Shown piece after piece: positions 9,320 through 18,809 of a DNA stretch of 64,000 nucleotides (its first letter is position 1; every line of letters starts with the position of its first letter). The stretch comes from UBA117 sp049975245 (lineage in GTDB: Archaea > Methanobacteriota > Methanobacteria > Methanobacteriales > Methanobacteriaceae): NCBI GenBank assembly GCA_049975245.1, contig JBNGDB010000002.1, forward strand, positions 1 to 64,000, written 5' to 3'. A program made the position numbers and the translations under genes. A model generated the notes under the pieces. That model worked only from the letters and a program-made list of their open reading frames with translations. It did not search any database and was not told the DNA's origin.

Positions 9320-9976
9320 ATGTCACTTGCAAAATGGAAACAAAGAGAAAGAAAACAGCGTCAAAATGATATTATTAATGCTACCAGGGAATTATTAGCT
9401 GATAAAGACTTTGATGATGTTTCAATGGATGAAATAGCAAGAGAAATCGGTCTCGGCAAAAGTACCCTTTATCTGTATTTTAAAAATAAAGAATCATTGT
9501 ACTTTGCAGTAGTATTACGCGGCATCCGAATTTGGGCCGAAACTGTTAAAAATGAGGTTAAAAAAGGAGAAACTGGTTTAGAAAAGTTAAAATTATATCT
9601 AAATGCCAATAATAATTTTTCTAATGAATATCCTGACTATTTCAGGCTCTTATATTCCCCAACGTCCATTAAAAAACAATTCGATATGGATAAAATGAAC
9701 AGCAGTGGCGAGTTCCAGGAAGTAAGGGAATTATTCAAAGAAATTATGTCCCTAGGCATAGATTCTATACAAAAAGGTATAGATGAGGGTAAAATCAGGC
9801 CAGACGTGAATCCTACCGAAGCAATTATTTTCCTATCAATAATCTACAATGGTAAGGCAAATATGGGCGACTGGAGTAAAGAAATACTCGAAAGCAAGAA
9901 AATTGATGATAAAACATTTAGCAATGATATAGGAGATTTATTTCTTCACATGTTAATTAAAAAAATTAACAAATAA
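9320..9976 (+). CDS. TetR/AcrR family transcriptional regulator
   Basis: 218 residues. The N-terminal ~65 residues are a TetR helix-turn-helix (DDVSMDEIAREIGLGKSTLY, then LYFKNKESLYFAVV). The rest is the helical ligand-binding and dimerisation domain. GGAGTG lies before the ATG. It heads an operon with a DUF169 protein (53 bases away) and an MFS drug transporter (83 bases further), and a palindrome overlaps its own promoter. The arrangement is that of a ligand-relieved repressor of an efflux gene; the ligand is unknown. Confidence 0.9.
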   Translation: MSLAKWKQRERKQRQNDIINATRELLADKDFDDVSMDEIAREIGLGKSTLYLYFKNKESLYFAVVLRGIRIWAETVKNEVKKGETGLEKLKLYLNANNNFSNEYPDYFRLLYSPTSIKKQFDMDKMNSSGEFQEVRELFKEIMSLGIDSIQKGIDEGKIRPDVNPTEAIIFLSIIYNGKANMGDWSKEILESKKIDDKTFSNDIGDLFLHMLIKKINK

Positions 9977-10029
9977 TTAGAATTCTTTAAGAAATGGTAA
10001 TATGAAATTTAAAAGGAGCAGTAGTTAAA

Positions 10030-10716
10030 ATGGATTATAATGAAATAGGAAATAACTTACTAGAACTTCTAAAATTGGATAATCAACCAGTGGCCATAAA
10101 ATGGGCGGTAAAAGAGCCTGAAAATATTGAAAAAGAAGAATCTAAATCAAAATTCTGCACTAAACTAGAAAAAGCTATAAAAGGAGAAGTATTCTATGCA
10201 ACTGCAGAAGAAGAGGAATGTCTGGGCGGTGCAAGATACTCGGGACTTAAAGACATTCGCGATTATCCTGCAAATGTACAAAGCGGTGCATTTTTAGTTA
10301 TGAGGGGTTTGTATAAAAATATTCCAGCAGTACAGTGCTCCTGGAAAAATGAGGTAAACATAGAACCGGGAATCTTTAATGCAGTCATATTCGCTCCTTT
10401 AAACAGGGCAGAATTTGATCCTGACTTGTTATTTATCATTTGCAAGCCAAAACAGGGAATGGAAATACTGCATGCCAATGCATATGATTCAGGATCACAT
10501 GGACTGGGCACTGACGCAATTCCAGTATGCAGTTCAATGGCCGCAACTCCATATATGACCGGAAAGGTCACATACGGATTTGGTGACGTTGCAGCAAGGA
10601 AAAATATGCAGATCAATCCAGAAGACATTATGGTAAGTATTCCCACCAACCAATTGTCCCGCATAGTTTCTAATTTGATGGAAATGCAAACTAAAATGAT
10701 GTTTAAGCAAGAATAA
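10030..10716 (+). CDS. DUF169 family protein
   Basis: 228-residue soluble protein of the DUF169 family, common in methanogens and other anaerobes. Family features seen are the N-terminal PVAIKW block, CTKLEKAIKGE, and EEEECLGGARYSGL followed by the Gly/Ala-rich core SGSHGLGTDAIPVCSSM. Several Cys residues (such as FC, EECLGG, VQCSW, PVCSS) are spaced as if for a cofactor or metal, which is unproven. AAAGGAGCAG precedes the ATG. Its place between tetR and an exporter gene suggests a role in handling or sensing the exported compound. Confidence 0.8.
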   Translation: MDYNEIGNNLLELLKLDNQPVAIKWAVKEPENIEKEESKSKFCTKLEKAIKGEVFYATAEEEECLGGARYSGLKDIRDYPANVQSGAFLVMRGLYKNIPAVQCSWKNEVNIEPGIFNAVIFAPLNRAEFDPDLLFIICKPKQGMEILHANAYDSGSHGLGTDAIPVCSSMAATPYMTGKVTYGFGDVAARKNMQINPEDIMVSIPTNQLSRIVSNLMEMQTKMMFKQE

Positions 10717-10799
10717 TTATTAAACCATTAAATTATCATTTTTAGGAATAACCCGCCTTAAATTAAAAAAATATCAAAAAATAGACCACAGTGATAACA

Positions 10800-12230
10800 A
10801 TGAATTATGATAGCCATTATAACCTGGTTAAAAATAAAAAAATTATAATAATGGCCGGTTTGATGGTTGGGCTTCTGGTAGCTGCCTTTGATTATTCAAT
10901 CATGGCAACCGCCATGCCTAAAATTATTAACAGTCTTCAGGGGATGGAATATTACACATGGCCCTTTACAATTTACATGTTAACTTCCACCATCTCCATA
11001 ATCCTTTTTGGTAAATTATCCGATATTTACGGCAGGAAACATGTTTTAATTGCAGGTATTATCACATTTGTTTTAACCTCTATCATGTGTGGTTTTTCAA
11101 CCAACATGTTTGAACTAATCCTATTTAGAGGGCTTCAGGGAATAGGTGGTGGAATTTTACTATCACTCCCCATTATTGTAGTGGGTGAAATCTTCTCTCC
11201 TCGAAACCGGGCCAAATACTTGGGAATACTGGGATCAGTATTTGCACTTGCCGATGTTTTAGGGCCAATCCTTGGAGGTGTAATTACAGATAATCTGGGA
11301 TGGAGATGGGTGTTCTTTGTAAATATTCCCATTGGAATTATTGCAGTAATATTAATTCTTTATTCTCTGCCTAACTTCAAATTGCCAGATGTTAAAAAAG
11401 TTATTGATTATCAGGGAATCATCACCTTTACATTATCTCTTAGTTTGCTCTTCCTGGCTTTAACACTGGCTGGAGATCTAGAGACCTATTCACTGTTAGA
11501 GATAGCTGGGCTTTTTGTATTTTCATTTTTCATGTTAGCATTGTTCATATTAGCTGAAACAAGAGCTGCAGAACCTATTTTGCCCTTAAGGATTTTTAAA
11601 AATTCAATATTTACTTTGTCATCTGTTTTGAGCATTTTAGCAGCTGCATTGATGTTTTGTGGTGTGATTTATGTTCCACTCTTTGCCCAGGGTGTTCTAG
11701 GTTTTAATGCTACTAATTCAGGTTTCTTAATGATTCCTATGCTTTTAAGCCTAACATTGGCCTCCATATTAACTGGACAGATCATAGCTAAGACGGGAAA
11801 ATATAAAAAGCTGGCCATAATTGAATTTATTATCACGGGAATAGGAGTGGTACTTCTCTCATCAATGAATGAAAATACTCCTTATTATCTGCTCATAGCC
11901 TATTCCACTGTTCTTGGTATTGGTGCAGGAATGGCCTACAATATATTTTATGTGGCTGTACAGAATGCATTTACCCTTAGAGATATAGGTGTTGTAACTG
12001 CGTCTATAAGGTTTTTTAGAAATGTAGGTACAATAGTATTTGTTCCACTATTTGGATACATAATGAATTTCACACTGGCTAGTTCAACCGCCCTTAACCT
12101 GAATAAAACCCAAGCTCTAGTACTATCAATACAAAATATTTTTCTTGCAGCCATTGTACTGGCATTTATAGGATTGATAATTGCCTTATTCCTAAAAGAA
12201 ATACCTTTAGAAGCAACTAAACCTGCTTAA
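10800..12230 (+). CDS. MFS drug exporter, DHA2 (14-helix) family
   Basis: 476 residues with about 14 hydrophobic helices. It carries the MFS motif A-like loop GKLSDIYGRKH after helix 2, LFRGLQGIGGG in helix 4 and motif C-like LGPILGGVITDNLGWRW in helix 5, all as in EmrB/QacA-type H+ antiporters. I prefer ATG 10800 over GTG 10791: GTGAT, which overlaps the GTG, then serves as its ribosome site. Last gene of the tetR operon. The substrate is not predictable. Confidence 0.9.
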   Translation: MNYDSHYNLVKNKKIIIMAGLMVGLLVAAFDYSIMATAMPKIINSLQGMEYYTWPFTIYMLTSTISIILFGKLSDIYGRKHVLIAGIITFVLTSIMCGFSTNMFELILFRGLQGIGGGILLSLPIIVVGEIFSPRNRAKYLGILGSVFALADVLGPILGGVITDNLGWRWVFFVNIPIGIIAVILILYSLPNFKLPDVKKVIDYQGIITFTLSLSLLFLALTLAGDLETYSLLEIAGLFVFSFFMLALFILAETRAAEPILPLRIFKNSIFTLSSVLSILAAALMFCGVIYVPLFAQGVLGFNATNSGFLMIPMLLSLTLASILTGQIIAKTGKYKKLAIIEFIITGIGVVLLSSMNENTPYYLLIAYSTVLGIGAGMAYNIFYVAVQNAFTLRDIGVVTASIRFFRNVGTIVFVPLFGYIMNFTLASSTALNLNKTQALVLSIQNIFLAAIVLAFIGLIIALFLKEIPLEATKPA

Positions 12231-12374
12231 TCATAGTATAATTAAATTAATATAAAATAGAATAAAGTAGTTTTTAAAGGCGCAGCTGGATATATTATTT
12301 TCAAAAAATAATAATTCCATTTTAATAATATTAAGATAATTTACAAAATCAAATATGGATTAATAGTTATTAAA

Positions 12375-12797
12375 CTAATAATATCTTTTTAAAGTTTTCC
12401 TGAAATCTTTTTCTATTTCATCCTTCTTGTATTCCAAATTTAATAATGATTTTTGGATTTTTTGGTAAGGTTCTTCTTTTTTGAGGCTTTTAACTTCTTT
12501 GTCTACATTTTTTTGTAGATGTTCTATTTCTTGAATTATTTGGTAGGGGTTTCCTCTAATTTTTAATAACTGTTCCTGTTGATTTTTAGAAATTGAGGGT
12601 TTAGTTTTGGCAAATTTACGGGATTCAAGATAATCATATTTTAGATCCAACTTCTTAAGTTCAGATAGTTTATCCAAGTACTCAACACTAGTATGATCTA
12701 ATTTAACCCGTCTCCATTGCATAACCATGATTATAAATCCAAGGACAATTATTACAGCTATAATAATCCAGAAAATGTTTTGTGGAATGTTAAACAT
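12375..12797 (-). CDS. Membrane-anchored coiled-coil protein
   Basis: 140 residues, not recognised. One N-terminal helix (about residues 8-28) is followed by a Lys/Glu-rich cytoplasmic-looking part with two long predicted coiled coils (about 40-62 and 85-135). Convergent with the MFS gene. AAGGTAATC precedes the ATG. No motif suggests activity. Confidence 0.6.
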   Translation of the reverse strand: MFNIPQNIFWIIIAVIIVLGFIIMVMQWRRVKLDHTSVEYLDKLSELKKLDLKYDYLESRKFAKTKPSISKNQQEQLLKIRGNPYQIIQEIEHLQKNVDKEVKSLKKEEPYQKIQKSLLNLEYKKDEIEKDFRKTLKRYY

Positions 12798-13289
12798 ATG
12801 ATTACCTTTAGATTCTATTATTTAGACATAGAGCATATTCTTTTTATATTTTGATGTCTTTTTATTGGGTAAGTGGGAACTATATTTCAATCTTACTAGT
12901 TCTCTCAAATATAATGTTATATCTACAATTTGATGATAAATGTGGTAATTTTAGTTATTAATCATTTTCTCTATCTTTTAAATCTGTATTATAATATTTT
13001 AATTAATATTTAAATATTCTTGGTTTTTATCTGTTATGAAAACTGAAATGTATGTGTAGAATTCTTAAAAGATGGTCAAAACAATGGAAATTATAAATAA
13101 AGAGATAATTTATGATTTTCTAATACAAGAGAACAATTGGGCGGAAATAATATGAAACTCTTTTTTAGAATTTTAATAAAAATGTTATTAAGGTTCAAAG
13201 TCAATAATATTATTTAAGAATACATTTAACATGATTAAAATAAGAATCAAGTTCAATTTTTAAAAATAAAATTTTTGGGGTGTCATTAC
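12798..13289. other. Intergenic region, 492 bases
   Basis: AT-rich promoter region between divergent genes. It holds one 23-codon ATG frame (13084-13155) without a strong ribosome site, possibly a gene remnant. I see nothing else. Confidence 0.5.
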
Positions 13290-13616
13290 ATGTTAATGGT
13301 AACTACACAAACTATTGAAGGTAAAAAGATAAATAAATATCTGGGAATAGTAACTGGAGACTCACTTTTAGGTGCCAATATGTATAAGGATCTTTTCTCT
13401 GGTGTTAGAGATGTGGTAGGGGGAAGAACATCTAAATATGAGGAAGAGCTCACCAGCGCCAGAAAATTAGCAATGGACAGTATGCAGGAAAAAGCTAAAA
13501 AGAAAGGTGCAAATGCAATAATAGGAACCAGGGTAGCCTATCATAACCTGGGAGGTACCATGGGTAACACTATCATGGTCACCGTAACCGGTACTGCCAT
13601 TTCATACCAGGAATAA
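13290..13616 (+). CDS. YbjQ/UPF0145 family protein
   Basis: About 108 residues from ATG 13290 (GGGGTG at 7 bases; the upstream in-frame TTG has no site). YbjQ family proteins form pentamers of a ferredoxin-like fold and are labelled heavy-metal-binding without firm biochemistry. Seen here: NKYLGIVTGDSLLG, EELTSARKLAMDSMQEKAK, KGANAIIGTRVAYH, and the C-terminal VTVTGTAISY. Followed after 36 bases by a membrane-fused paralogue. Confidence 0.85.
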   Translation: MLMVTTQTIEGKKINKYLGIVTGDSLLGANMYKDLFSGVRDVVGGRTSKYEEELTSARKLAMDSMQEKAKKKGANAIIGTRVAYHNLGGTMGNTIMVTVTGTAISYQE

Positions 13617-13652
13617 ATTTTATGAAACCAATATATATTAAGGAGATGTATT

Positions 13653-14492
13653 ATGCCTAGTTCTGTGATAAAATATCTAACGGAAAAACGTTGGGCATTT
13701 GTGGCCGTATTTCTTGGTATTGTAGTAGGTTTTGGTTCTGCCATAATCTGTTTAGCCTGGAATTTAGTTATTTTCGGTTTCAATATAATGTATATAGTTA
13801 GTCCGTTAATAGCAGGAGTAGTTGAAACTGTAATAGCCCGTAGAAAATACGGTAGAAGTACAGGAGCTATCAGCGCTCTTCTAACATTCATTTTGATTAA
13901 TGCTTATGGTTGGCTAGGCCCGGGATACTTATTCCCCAGAGAACCTGCCACACTAAGTTTAATTACTATAATTGCCCTAGTACTGATGTTTCAAGCAGCA
14001 TTTCCTACACTGGTTAATTATATTCTTTTTGTAATAGTTCTGGGCATGATCAGTAAATTTATAGGATTTTTACTCTACTTACCAGCTAAAATCCAGGGTA
14101 AAATACCTGAAGCAGAAGTTAAAGAGGAAATTAAGGGACCTTCGGTTGATGAAATTTTCCTTGATGAATTAACTATACCTTTTTTAACTGTTACCCCATC
14201 TCATGGTAAAATAGAGAAATATCTTGGTTTAGTTACCGGGGAAGCTGTAGCTAAAGAAAAAGAATCGGAAGGATTACTTTTAAAGTTATCAAAAATCACT
14301 CAACCTACCCAATTAGAAGAAATGAATTTAGATGAGGCTAGAAAGAGAGCAATATCACATATGCTTGAATCTTCTAAATCAATAGGGGCAGATACAGTGA
14401 TTGATGTTATAATCGACTATACCTCCATGGGAGGCTTACAAGGCAGTGCATTAATTGTAACTGCCACTGGAACCGCAGTTAAACATGTTTAA
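13653..14492 (+). CDS. Membrane protein with C-terminal YbjQ-like domain
   Basis: 279 residues. The N-terminal ~150 residues hold four to five hydrophobic helices. A linker leads to a YbjQ-like domain (about 175-279: KIEKYLGLVTGEAV, LDEARKRAISHMLE, GADTVIDVIIDYT, IVTATGTAV). The domain order parallels the upstream stand-alone YbjQ gene, so they may interact as soluble and membrane forms. AAGGAGATGTATT precedes the ATG. Methanogens often carry this arrangement; function unknown. Confidence 0.72.
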   Translation: MPSSVIKYLTEKRWAFVAVFLGIVVGFGSAIICLAWNLVIFGFNIMYIVSPLIAGVVETVIARRKYGRSTGAISALLTFILINAYGWLGPGYLFPREPATLSLITIIALVLMFQAAFPTLVNYILFVIVLGMISKFIGFLLYLPAKIQGKIPEAEVKEEIKGPSVDEIFLDELTIPFLTVTPSHGKIEKYLGLVTGEAVAKEKESEGLLLKLSKITQPTQLEEMNLDEARKRAISHMLESSKSIGADTVIDVIIDYTSMGGLQGSALIVTATGTAVKHV

Positions 14493-14538
14493 CTGAAATT
14501 TTATAATGGTAAAAGATATCCCCAAAAAAAAGTATATG

Positions 14539-14575
14539 AGGGTTTAAAACCCCCATTTATTCTATTTTATAAAAT
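14539..14575 (+). terminator. Possible terminator between convergent genes
   Basis: GGGTTTAAAACCC (14540-14552) can form a short GC-containing hairpin, followed by T-rich sequence, between the convergent genes ending at 14492 and 14609. Confidence 0.35.
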
Positions 14576-14608
14576 TTTTTTAATTAAGCTCTAAATTCTT
14601 AGTTTTAA

Positions 14609-15127
14609 TTAGTCAGCAGACTTTTCTTCTAACTTACTTTCCCCAAAAAGATTGAAAACTTCCATTATACCAGCTATAATTAGGAATGAACCTATTATAA
14701 CTGCTAATACAACAGGATGGTTAACATAGGATCCTATTATTACAAATAGAATACCGATAATAATTCCTAAAACACCAATAATTTTTTCTTTCATTCCTTT
14801 TCCAGATATTAATGAAGTTAGACCAGCCAGACCCAGGAATAATCCTACAATATAAAGTGCTAGTAATGTGAAGAATTCAAATGCTTTTATATCTGCTATA
14901 AATACTATTCCTAATAGTAGGGCGAATACTGCTAATATTAAAGAGGCTACCCCTGCGGCTAAACTTCCGGACTTAAATCCTTGAGCTATTAACCATATCC
15001 CCAGGAATATTATTCCAACACCAGTTATGAAATTTACAGTGAAAACACCTATCAAAGGGAATATGATAACTATCAAACCCAATAATATTGCTAAAATCCC
15101 TATTAAAATATTTTTTGTTTCTCTCAT
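14609..15127 (-). CDS. HdeD/DUF308 family membrane protein
   Basis: 172 residues with six hydrophobic helices arranged as three similar hairpins, each with a Gly-rich pattern (IGILAILLGLIVIIFP, ILAVFALLLGIVFI, IIGILFVIIGSYV), as in the HdeD/DUF308 family. E. coli HdeD is linked to acid resistance; archaeal members are uncharacterised. GGAGAATTTAGT precedes the ATG. A single gene with a polar C-terminal tail. Confidence 0.8.
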   Translation of the reverse strand: MRETKNILIGILAILLGLIVIIFPLIGVFTVNFITGVGIIFLGIWLIAQGFKSGSLAAGVASLILAVFALLLGIVFIADIKAFEFFTLLALYIVGLFLGLAGLTSLISGKGMKEKIIGVLGIIIGILFVIIGSYVNHPVVLAVIIGSFLIIAGIMEVFNLFGESKLEEKSAD

Positions 15128-15602
15128 ACTAAATTCTCCAGATTATATCAATTTCATCTTGTTTAAAATATATAACATTTTGTTAATAAGCTTTTCTTAA
15201 ATTAGATTATTTAATAGCCTTATCTCACTCCTTTATCCCGAGTCAAACCATCCGAAACCTGAAAAATAATCATTTTCATAAATAGGGGCAATTATTGTAG
15301 TAAATATTATTGAATGAAAGGGAAAATTAATATTATCTACTAAAAACCTAAAATGATATTTGAAATTCTGATAATTTTTATATTTGCTGTAATTTAATCT
15401 GTTTATTTCTATTAAGTAGAAATATTTACTTCTGATACAGTTTAATAGATAATTATTTAAATAAAATATTATAAATTAATTATAACCAGTATTAAAAACA
15501 TTAATCAGACCATGGTAGCGGGGTTGAAATTTATAGTCAATATCAAATGTATAATACTAAAATTTTAATATTAAATTAATTATAAAATAGCGGGGGAATC
15601 AT
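15128..15602. other. Intergenic region, 475 bases
   Basis: AT-rich. It holds the promoter of the hdeD-like gene on the left and, on the right, AT-rich TATA-like sequence (15460-15490) plus GGGGGA just before the mutated start of the MFS pseudogene. No gene seen. Confidence 0.5.
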
Positions 15603-17135
15603 ACGGCTAAAAGTCAATATAAATGGGGTACAGTATTAGTTGCCTGTATGGCGATTTTTATAATAGTACTTGATACATCAGCCATGAATGTTGCAATAAC
15701 CAACCTGGTGGTGGAATTAAATACTACACTATCTATAATTCAGTCAATTATTGCGTTATATGCTCTGATAATAGCTTCTTTCATGTTATTGGGTAGTAAA
15801 TTACAAGATATTCTTGGTAGGAAGAAAACTTTCATTTTAGGTTTACTTATCTATGCTTCAGGGACCACTATTGCAACTTTAAGTATTAATGCCATTATGC
15901 TCCTAATTGGATGGGCGATTTTAGAGGGTATTGGCGCGGCTATGATGTTGCCGGCAACCACAACACTGGTAGGTTCCAGCTATGAAGGTCAAGATAAAAT
16001 AAAAGCCTTTGGAATTTGGGGAGGTATCGCCGCAATGGGCGCGGCAATAGGGCCCATAGTAGGTGGTCTTTTCACCACTTTCCTTACCTGGAGGCTGGTA
16101 TTTGGATCGGAACTCCTATTTATTGCAGCCATATTAATATACCGAAATTATTTAACCGAATCAAAACCTACACTAAAATGGAAAGATTTGGACATTATAG
16201 GGGCCATACTTTCAATTGTATCATTAGTATTAATCGTTTTAGGTATTTTGCTTTTCACAAAGCCTCAATTATGGGAGTATGTATTGACACTCATGGGGTC
16301 TGGTTCTATAATCTTTATAATATTCCTATTATGGCAGAGAAGACGGATCAATAAAGGATTAGAACCTTTAACTGACATATCTCTTCTTAAAAATCGCCTG
16401 TTTGGACTGGGTAATATTAGCTCAATAATTTCACAGATTCCTCTGGCAGGCTTCCTTTTCATCATACCCGTGTTTCTGTAGCAGGTCACTGGACTTAATG
16501 CCTTTGACACGGGTTTAACTCTTTTCCCAGCATCTGTAACCATACTGGTCTTTTCAATTATGGGCGCCCGTTTGGCATCCATATTAGCATCAAAGTATAT
16601 TTTGATGATAGGCTTTCTTATCTCCGCAGCGGGGACATTCATCCTTTCAGGGGTTTTTAATATAAATACTCAAATGATGGACATTATACCGGGAACCATA
16701 GTTTTTGGTGTGGGTGTAGGTCTGCTGCTGTCACAATTAACTAACCTGACCATGTCAGCCGCCAGGATTGATCAGGAAACTGATGCTTCTGGTTTATTTA
16801 ATTCCTTTAAAAATTTAGGCTATTCTATAGGAACAGCTTTAATTGGTGTTTTGCTATTAATTGGAATATTCGGAGGTCTTGTAAACAGTATTGAGTCTTC
16901 TGGTTTGGCTGAGAATAAGACCACCGTGGAGATTCAGGATGATCTTTTCAACTATGTGGAAAAAATGCAGACTGGAAAACCCGCCATACCAGCCGAATTG
17001 GTTCCACAAGCAACTCAGATTATTGATTCAACCATCAGCTCTTCAATGAAGCAAACATTCAATGTGTTATCGTTAATATTTATTCTAGGATTTTTTATAA
17101 GCATATTTCTACCTAAAAATCATTTAAATAGATAA
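15603..17135 (+). pseudogene. MFS exporter (DHA2 family) with start-codon and nonsense lesions
   Basis: One continuous frame of 511 codons, the normal length of a 14-helix DHA2 exporter, is interrupted only by TAG at 16479-16481. The stop replaces the first Gln expected in the PVFLQQVTG-type segment (read PVFL-stop-QVTGLNAF), a CAG to TAG change. At the 5' end protein-like sequence (AKSQYKWGTVLVAC) begins at ACG 15603, where GGGGGA stands at the right distance for a start, so the original ATG appears to be ACG. The first internal ATG (15648) lies inside helix 1. MFS motifs are intact (LGSKLQDILGRKK, GPIVGGLF). Two independent lesions suggest inactivation, though readthrough cannot be excluded. 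Confidence 0.8.
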
Positions 17136-17177
17136 ATTTCATATATTAAAAATTTAAAAAATAGGAGGATTTTAAAA

Positions 17178-17542
17178 ATGGTTAAATGGGGACCTGTAAT
17201 TGGAGGTTTTATATTGGCAGTGATACTAGCCAATATCTTTGCATTCTATATAAATGCATATTGGGGAGTGAACTTGGCACTCTTTATCTCTGGATTTATA
17301 GTTGGTTATGGGTACATGACGGAATTCTATCGGGTTTTACCAATGCCACTGTGGCTGGTGCATTTGGTTCGATTATTCTGGCAATACTGCTTCTTATTGG
17401 AGGCACCATTTTTGGGGGTGTCGTAGGATTTGCAGCAGCATTAGCCACAGGTGTTACCATGATAATAATTTCACTAATAGTGAACATGATATCTATGGGT
17501 ATAGGCGGGGCAATAGGTGGTTTGTTAGTAGGAAGTGATTAA
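17178..17542 (+). pseudogene. DUF5518-like membrane protein, frameshifted
   Basis: Starts normally (AGGAGG, ATG 17178) with MVKWGPVIGGFILAVILA and continues to ...FIVGYG near 17310. The rest of the protein is found in another frame (VHDGILSGFTNATVAGAF, then helices rich in Gly, ending at TAA 17542). Joining them gives a ~120-residue, four-helix DUF5518-type protein. A single-base indel near 17303-17312 explains it. It follows the MFS pseudogene by 42 bases. Confidence 0.65.
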
Positions 17543-17594
17543 AAATTATTTCTTCCCATTAAATTTTATTTACAGCTGCGGGGGAGGTGAAATA

Positions 17595-17756
17595 ATGGTA
17601 TAAACTCAACAAGCTAGTGGTGGTGCCATGATAGGAACTGCTATCATCATTGGACTAATTATTTGGATATTTCCATTTTTAGTTTACTGGTTAGCCTGGT
17701 TTTTAGTAATAGTAATTTTCCTAGGTGGTATTGCTACTTTAATGACATCGAAATAA
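17595..17756 (+). pseudogene. Small two-helix membrane protein with TAA at codon 3
   Basis: An excellent GGAGGTGA site is followed by ATG GTA TAA (17595-17603). The same frame then stays open for 50 codons, encoding a Gly-rich start and two hydrophobic helices (IGTAIIIGLIIWIFPFLVYW and a second), ending TAA 17756. The stop at codon 3 looks like a nonsense mutation. An internal ATG (codon 12) has no ribosome site. Confidence 0.5.
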
Positions 17757-18121
17757 TTCTTAAAATATTCTAAAAATATTTTTTTTTATAGATTAAATTC
17801 ATAGGTTATCAAAAAGTAGACATTTTAACGCTTTATTGTAAAGAAATTATAAATGAAACTACAAAAGTTATGAAATATCAATTTTTAATTAATTCTTATA
17901 ATCAGTAACAGTTATTAGACTTTTTTAAAAAAATTTATAAATAATATTTTAAATATGCATAATACTTGTTTTCTCCCTATCATGAACTGAATTTTCCGGG
18001 TAAAATATTTAATCACGAATTTAGTTTTAAAACGAAATTAATATATATTACTATTAGGATAATGAACTAATATCACGTTAAACCTGAAAATTTCTATTAA
18101 TTACGTGATTTGTGAGGTGAT
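17757..18121. other. Intergenic region with promoter and inverted repeat
   Basis: Upstream region of the lipoprotein gene. TAATATATATTA near 18040-18050 is a TATA-like element. ATCACGT (18072-18078) and ACGTGAT (18103-18109) form a perfect 7-base inverted repeat between it and the start codon, able to act as operator or leader stem. Nothing else seen. Confidence 0.5.
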
Positions 18122-18535
18122 ATGGTGAAAAATAAGAACATATTGTATATAGGTTTAGTTGTATTAGTTTGTTGTATTGTGGCTTTATCAGGATGCACCA
18201 CCACTGAGAACACATCCAGTTCAGACACATCTGGTTCGAACGCATCCAGTACCAATGATTCTGGTGCCAATGCTACCAGTTCAGAGGATGTTTTAGTCAC
18301 TGTAAACTATAACGGTAATTGGGGTGGATCTGCAAGTGGTGAATTTGGTTATAAGGGACTATCAGGTAATGGTGATAGAACAATCAATTTAGGTAATATA
18401 TCTGGTACTCTAACCGTTAGCACCTGGACAACAGAAGGATCTGGTCCTATGAGTCTTAAGGTAACCCGGGGCGGAGAGACTCTAGGAGAACAGTCTAACT
18501 CATATCCATCAGCTACTGTAACTATTACAGTCTGA
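18122..18535 (+). CDS. Secreted lipoprotein, beta-rich
   Basis: 137 residues. The signal peptide (hydrophobic core about 8-22) ends in the lipobox ALSGC, predicting lipidation at Cys24. A Ser/Thr/Asn-rich linker (25-57) leads to a ~80-residue beta-sandwich-like domain (VTVNYNGNWGGS, LGNISGTLTVSTW, SLKVTRGGETLG). GAGGTGAT precedes the ATG. The domain is a paralogue of the lipoprotein at 20380, and the two flank a secreted acyltransferase gene. Function unknown; an exposed surface binding domain is likely. Confidence 0.7.
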   Translation: MVKNKNILYIGLVVLVCCIVALSGCTTTENTSSSDTSGSNASSTNDSGANATSSEDVLVTVNYNGNWGGSASGEFGYKGLSGNGDRTINLGNISGTLTVSTWTTEGSGPMSLKVTRGGETLGEQSNSYPSATVTITV

Positions 18536-18809
18536 TATATCTTTTTTTATTTTCAATTTTTACTTTTATAGATTAAATTAATTTAAAATAAACTATTAAC
18601 AATATTATTACATCTTATTTTTTCTTCATAACTAAAATTGAATAGCCACTACTTTTAGTATCTTATATATCTTATCCAAATCAATAACTATTAGAATTAG
18701 ATCTAAAAATAAAATAGTTTAATTAAATATAAATGAGAATATATATCGAAAAATAATAATTTATGGTCATGTGTAATCAGTTAAGTTAATAAGTTTAGGG
18801 GGAGAAATC

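Noticed and set aside
16479..16481. TAG in the MFS gene as a pyrrolysine codon
   Set aside because: The position aligns with a Gln (CAG) in the family, the start codon is also mutated, neighbours carry other kinds of lesions, and no pyl genes are visible. Pyrrolysine is not expected in an MFS exporter.
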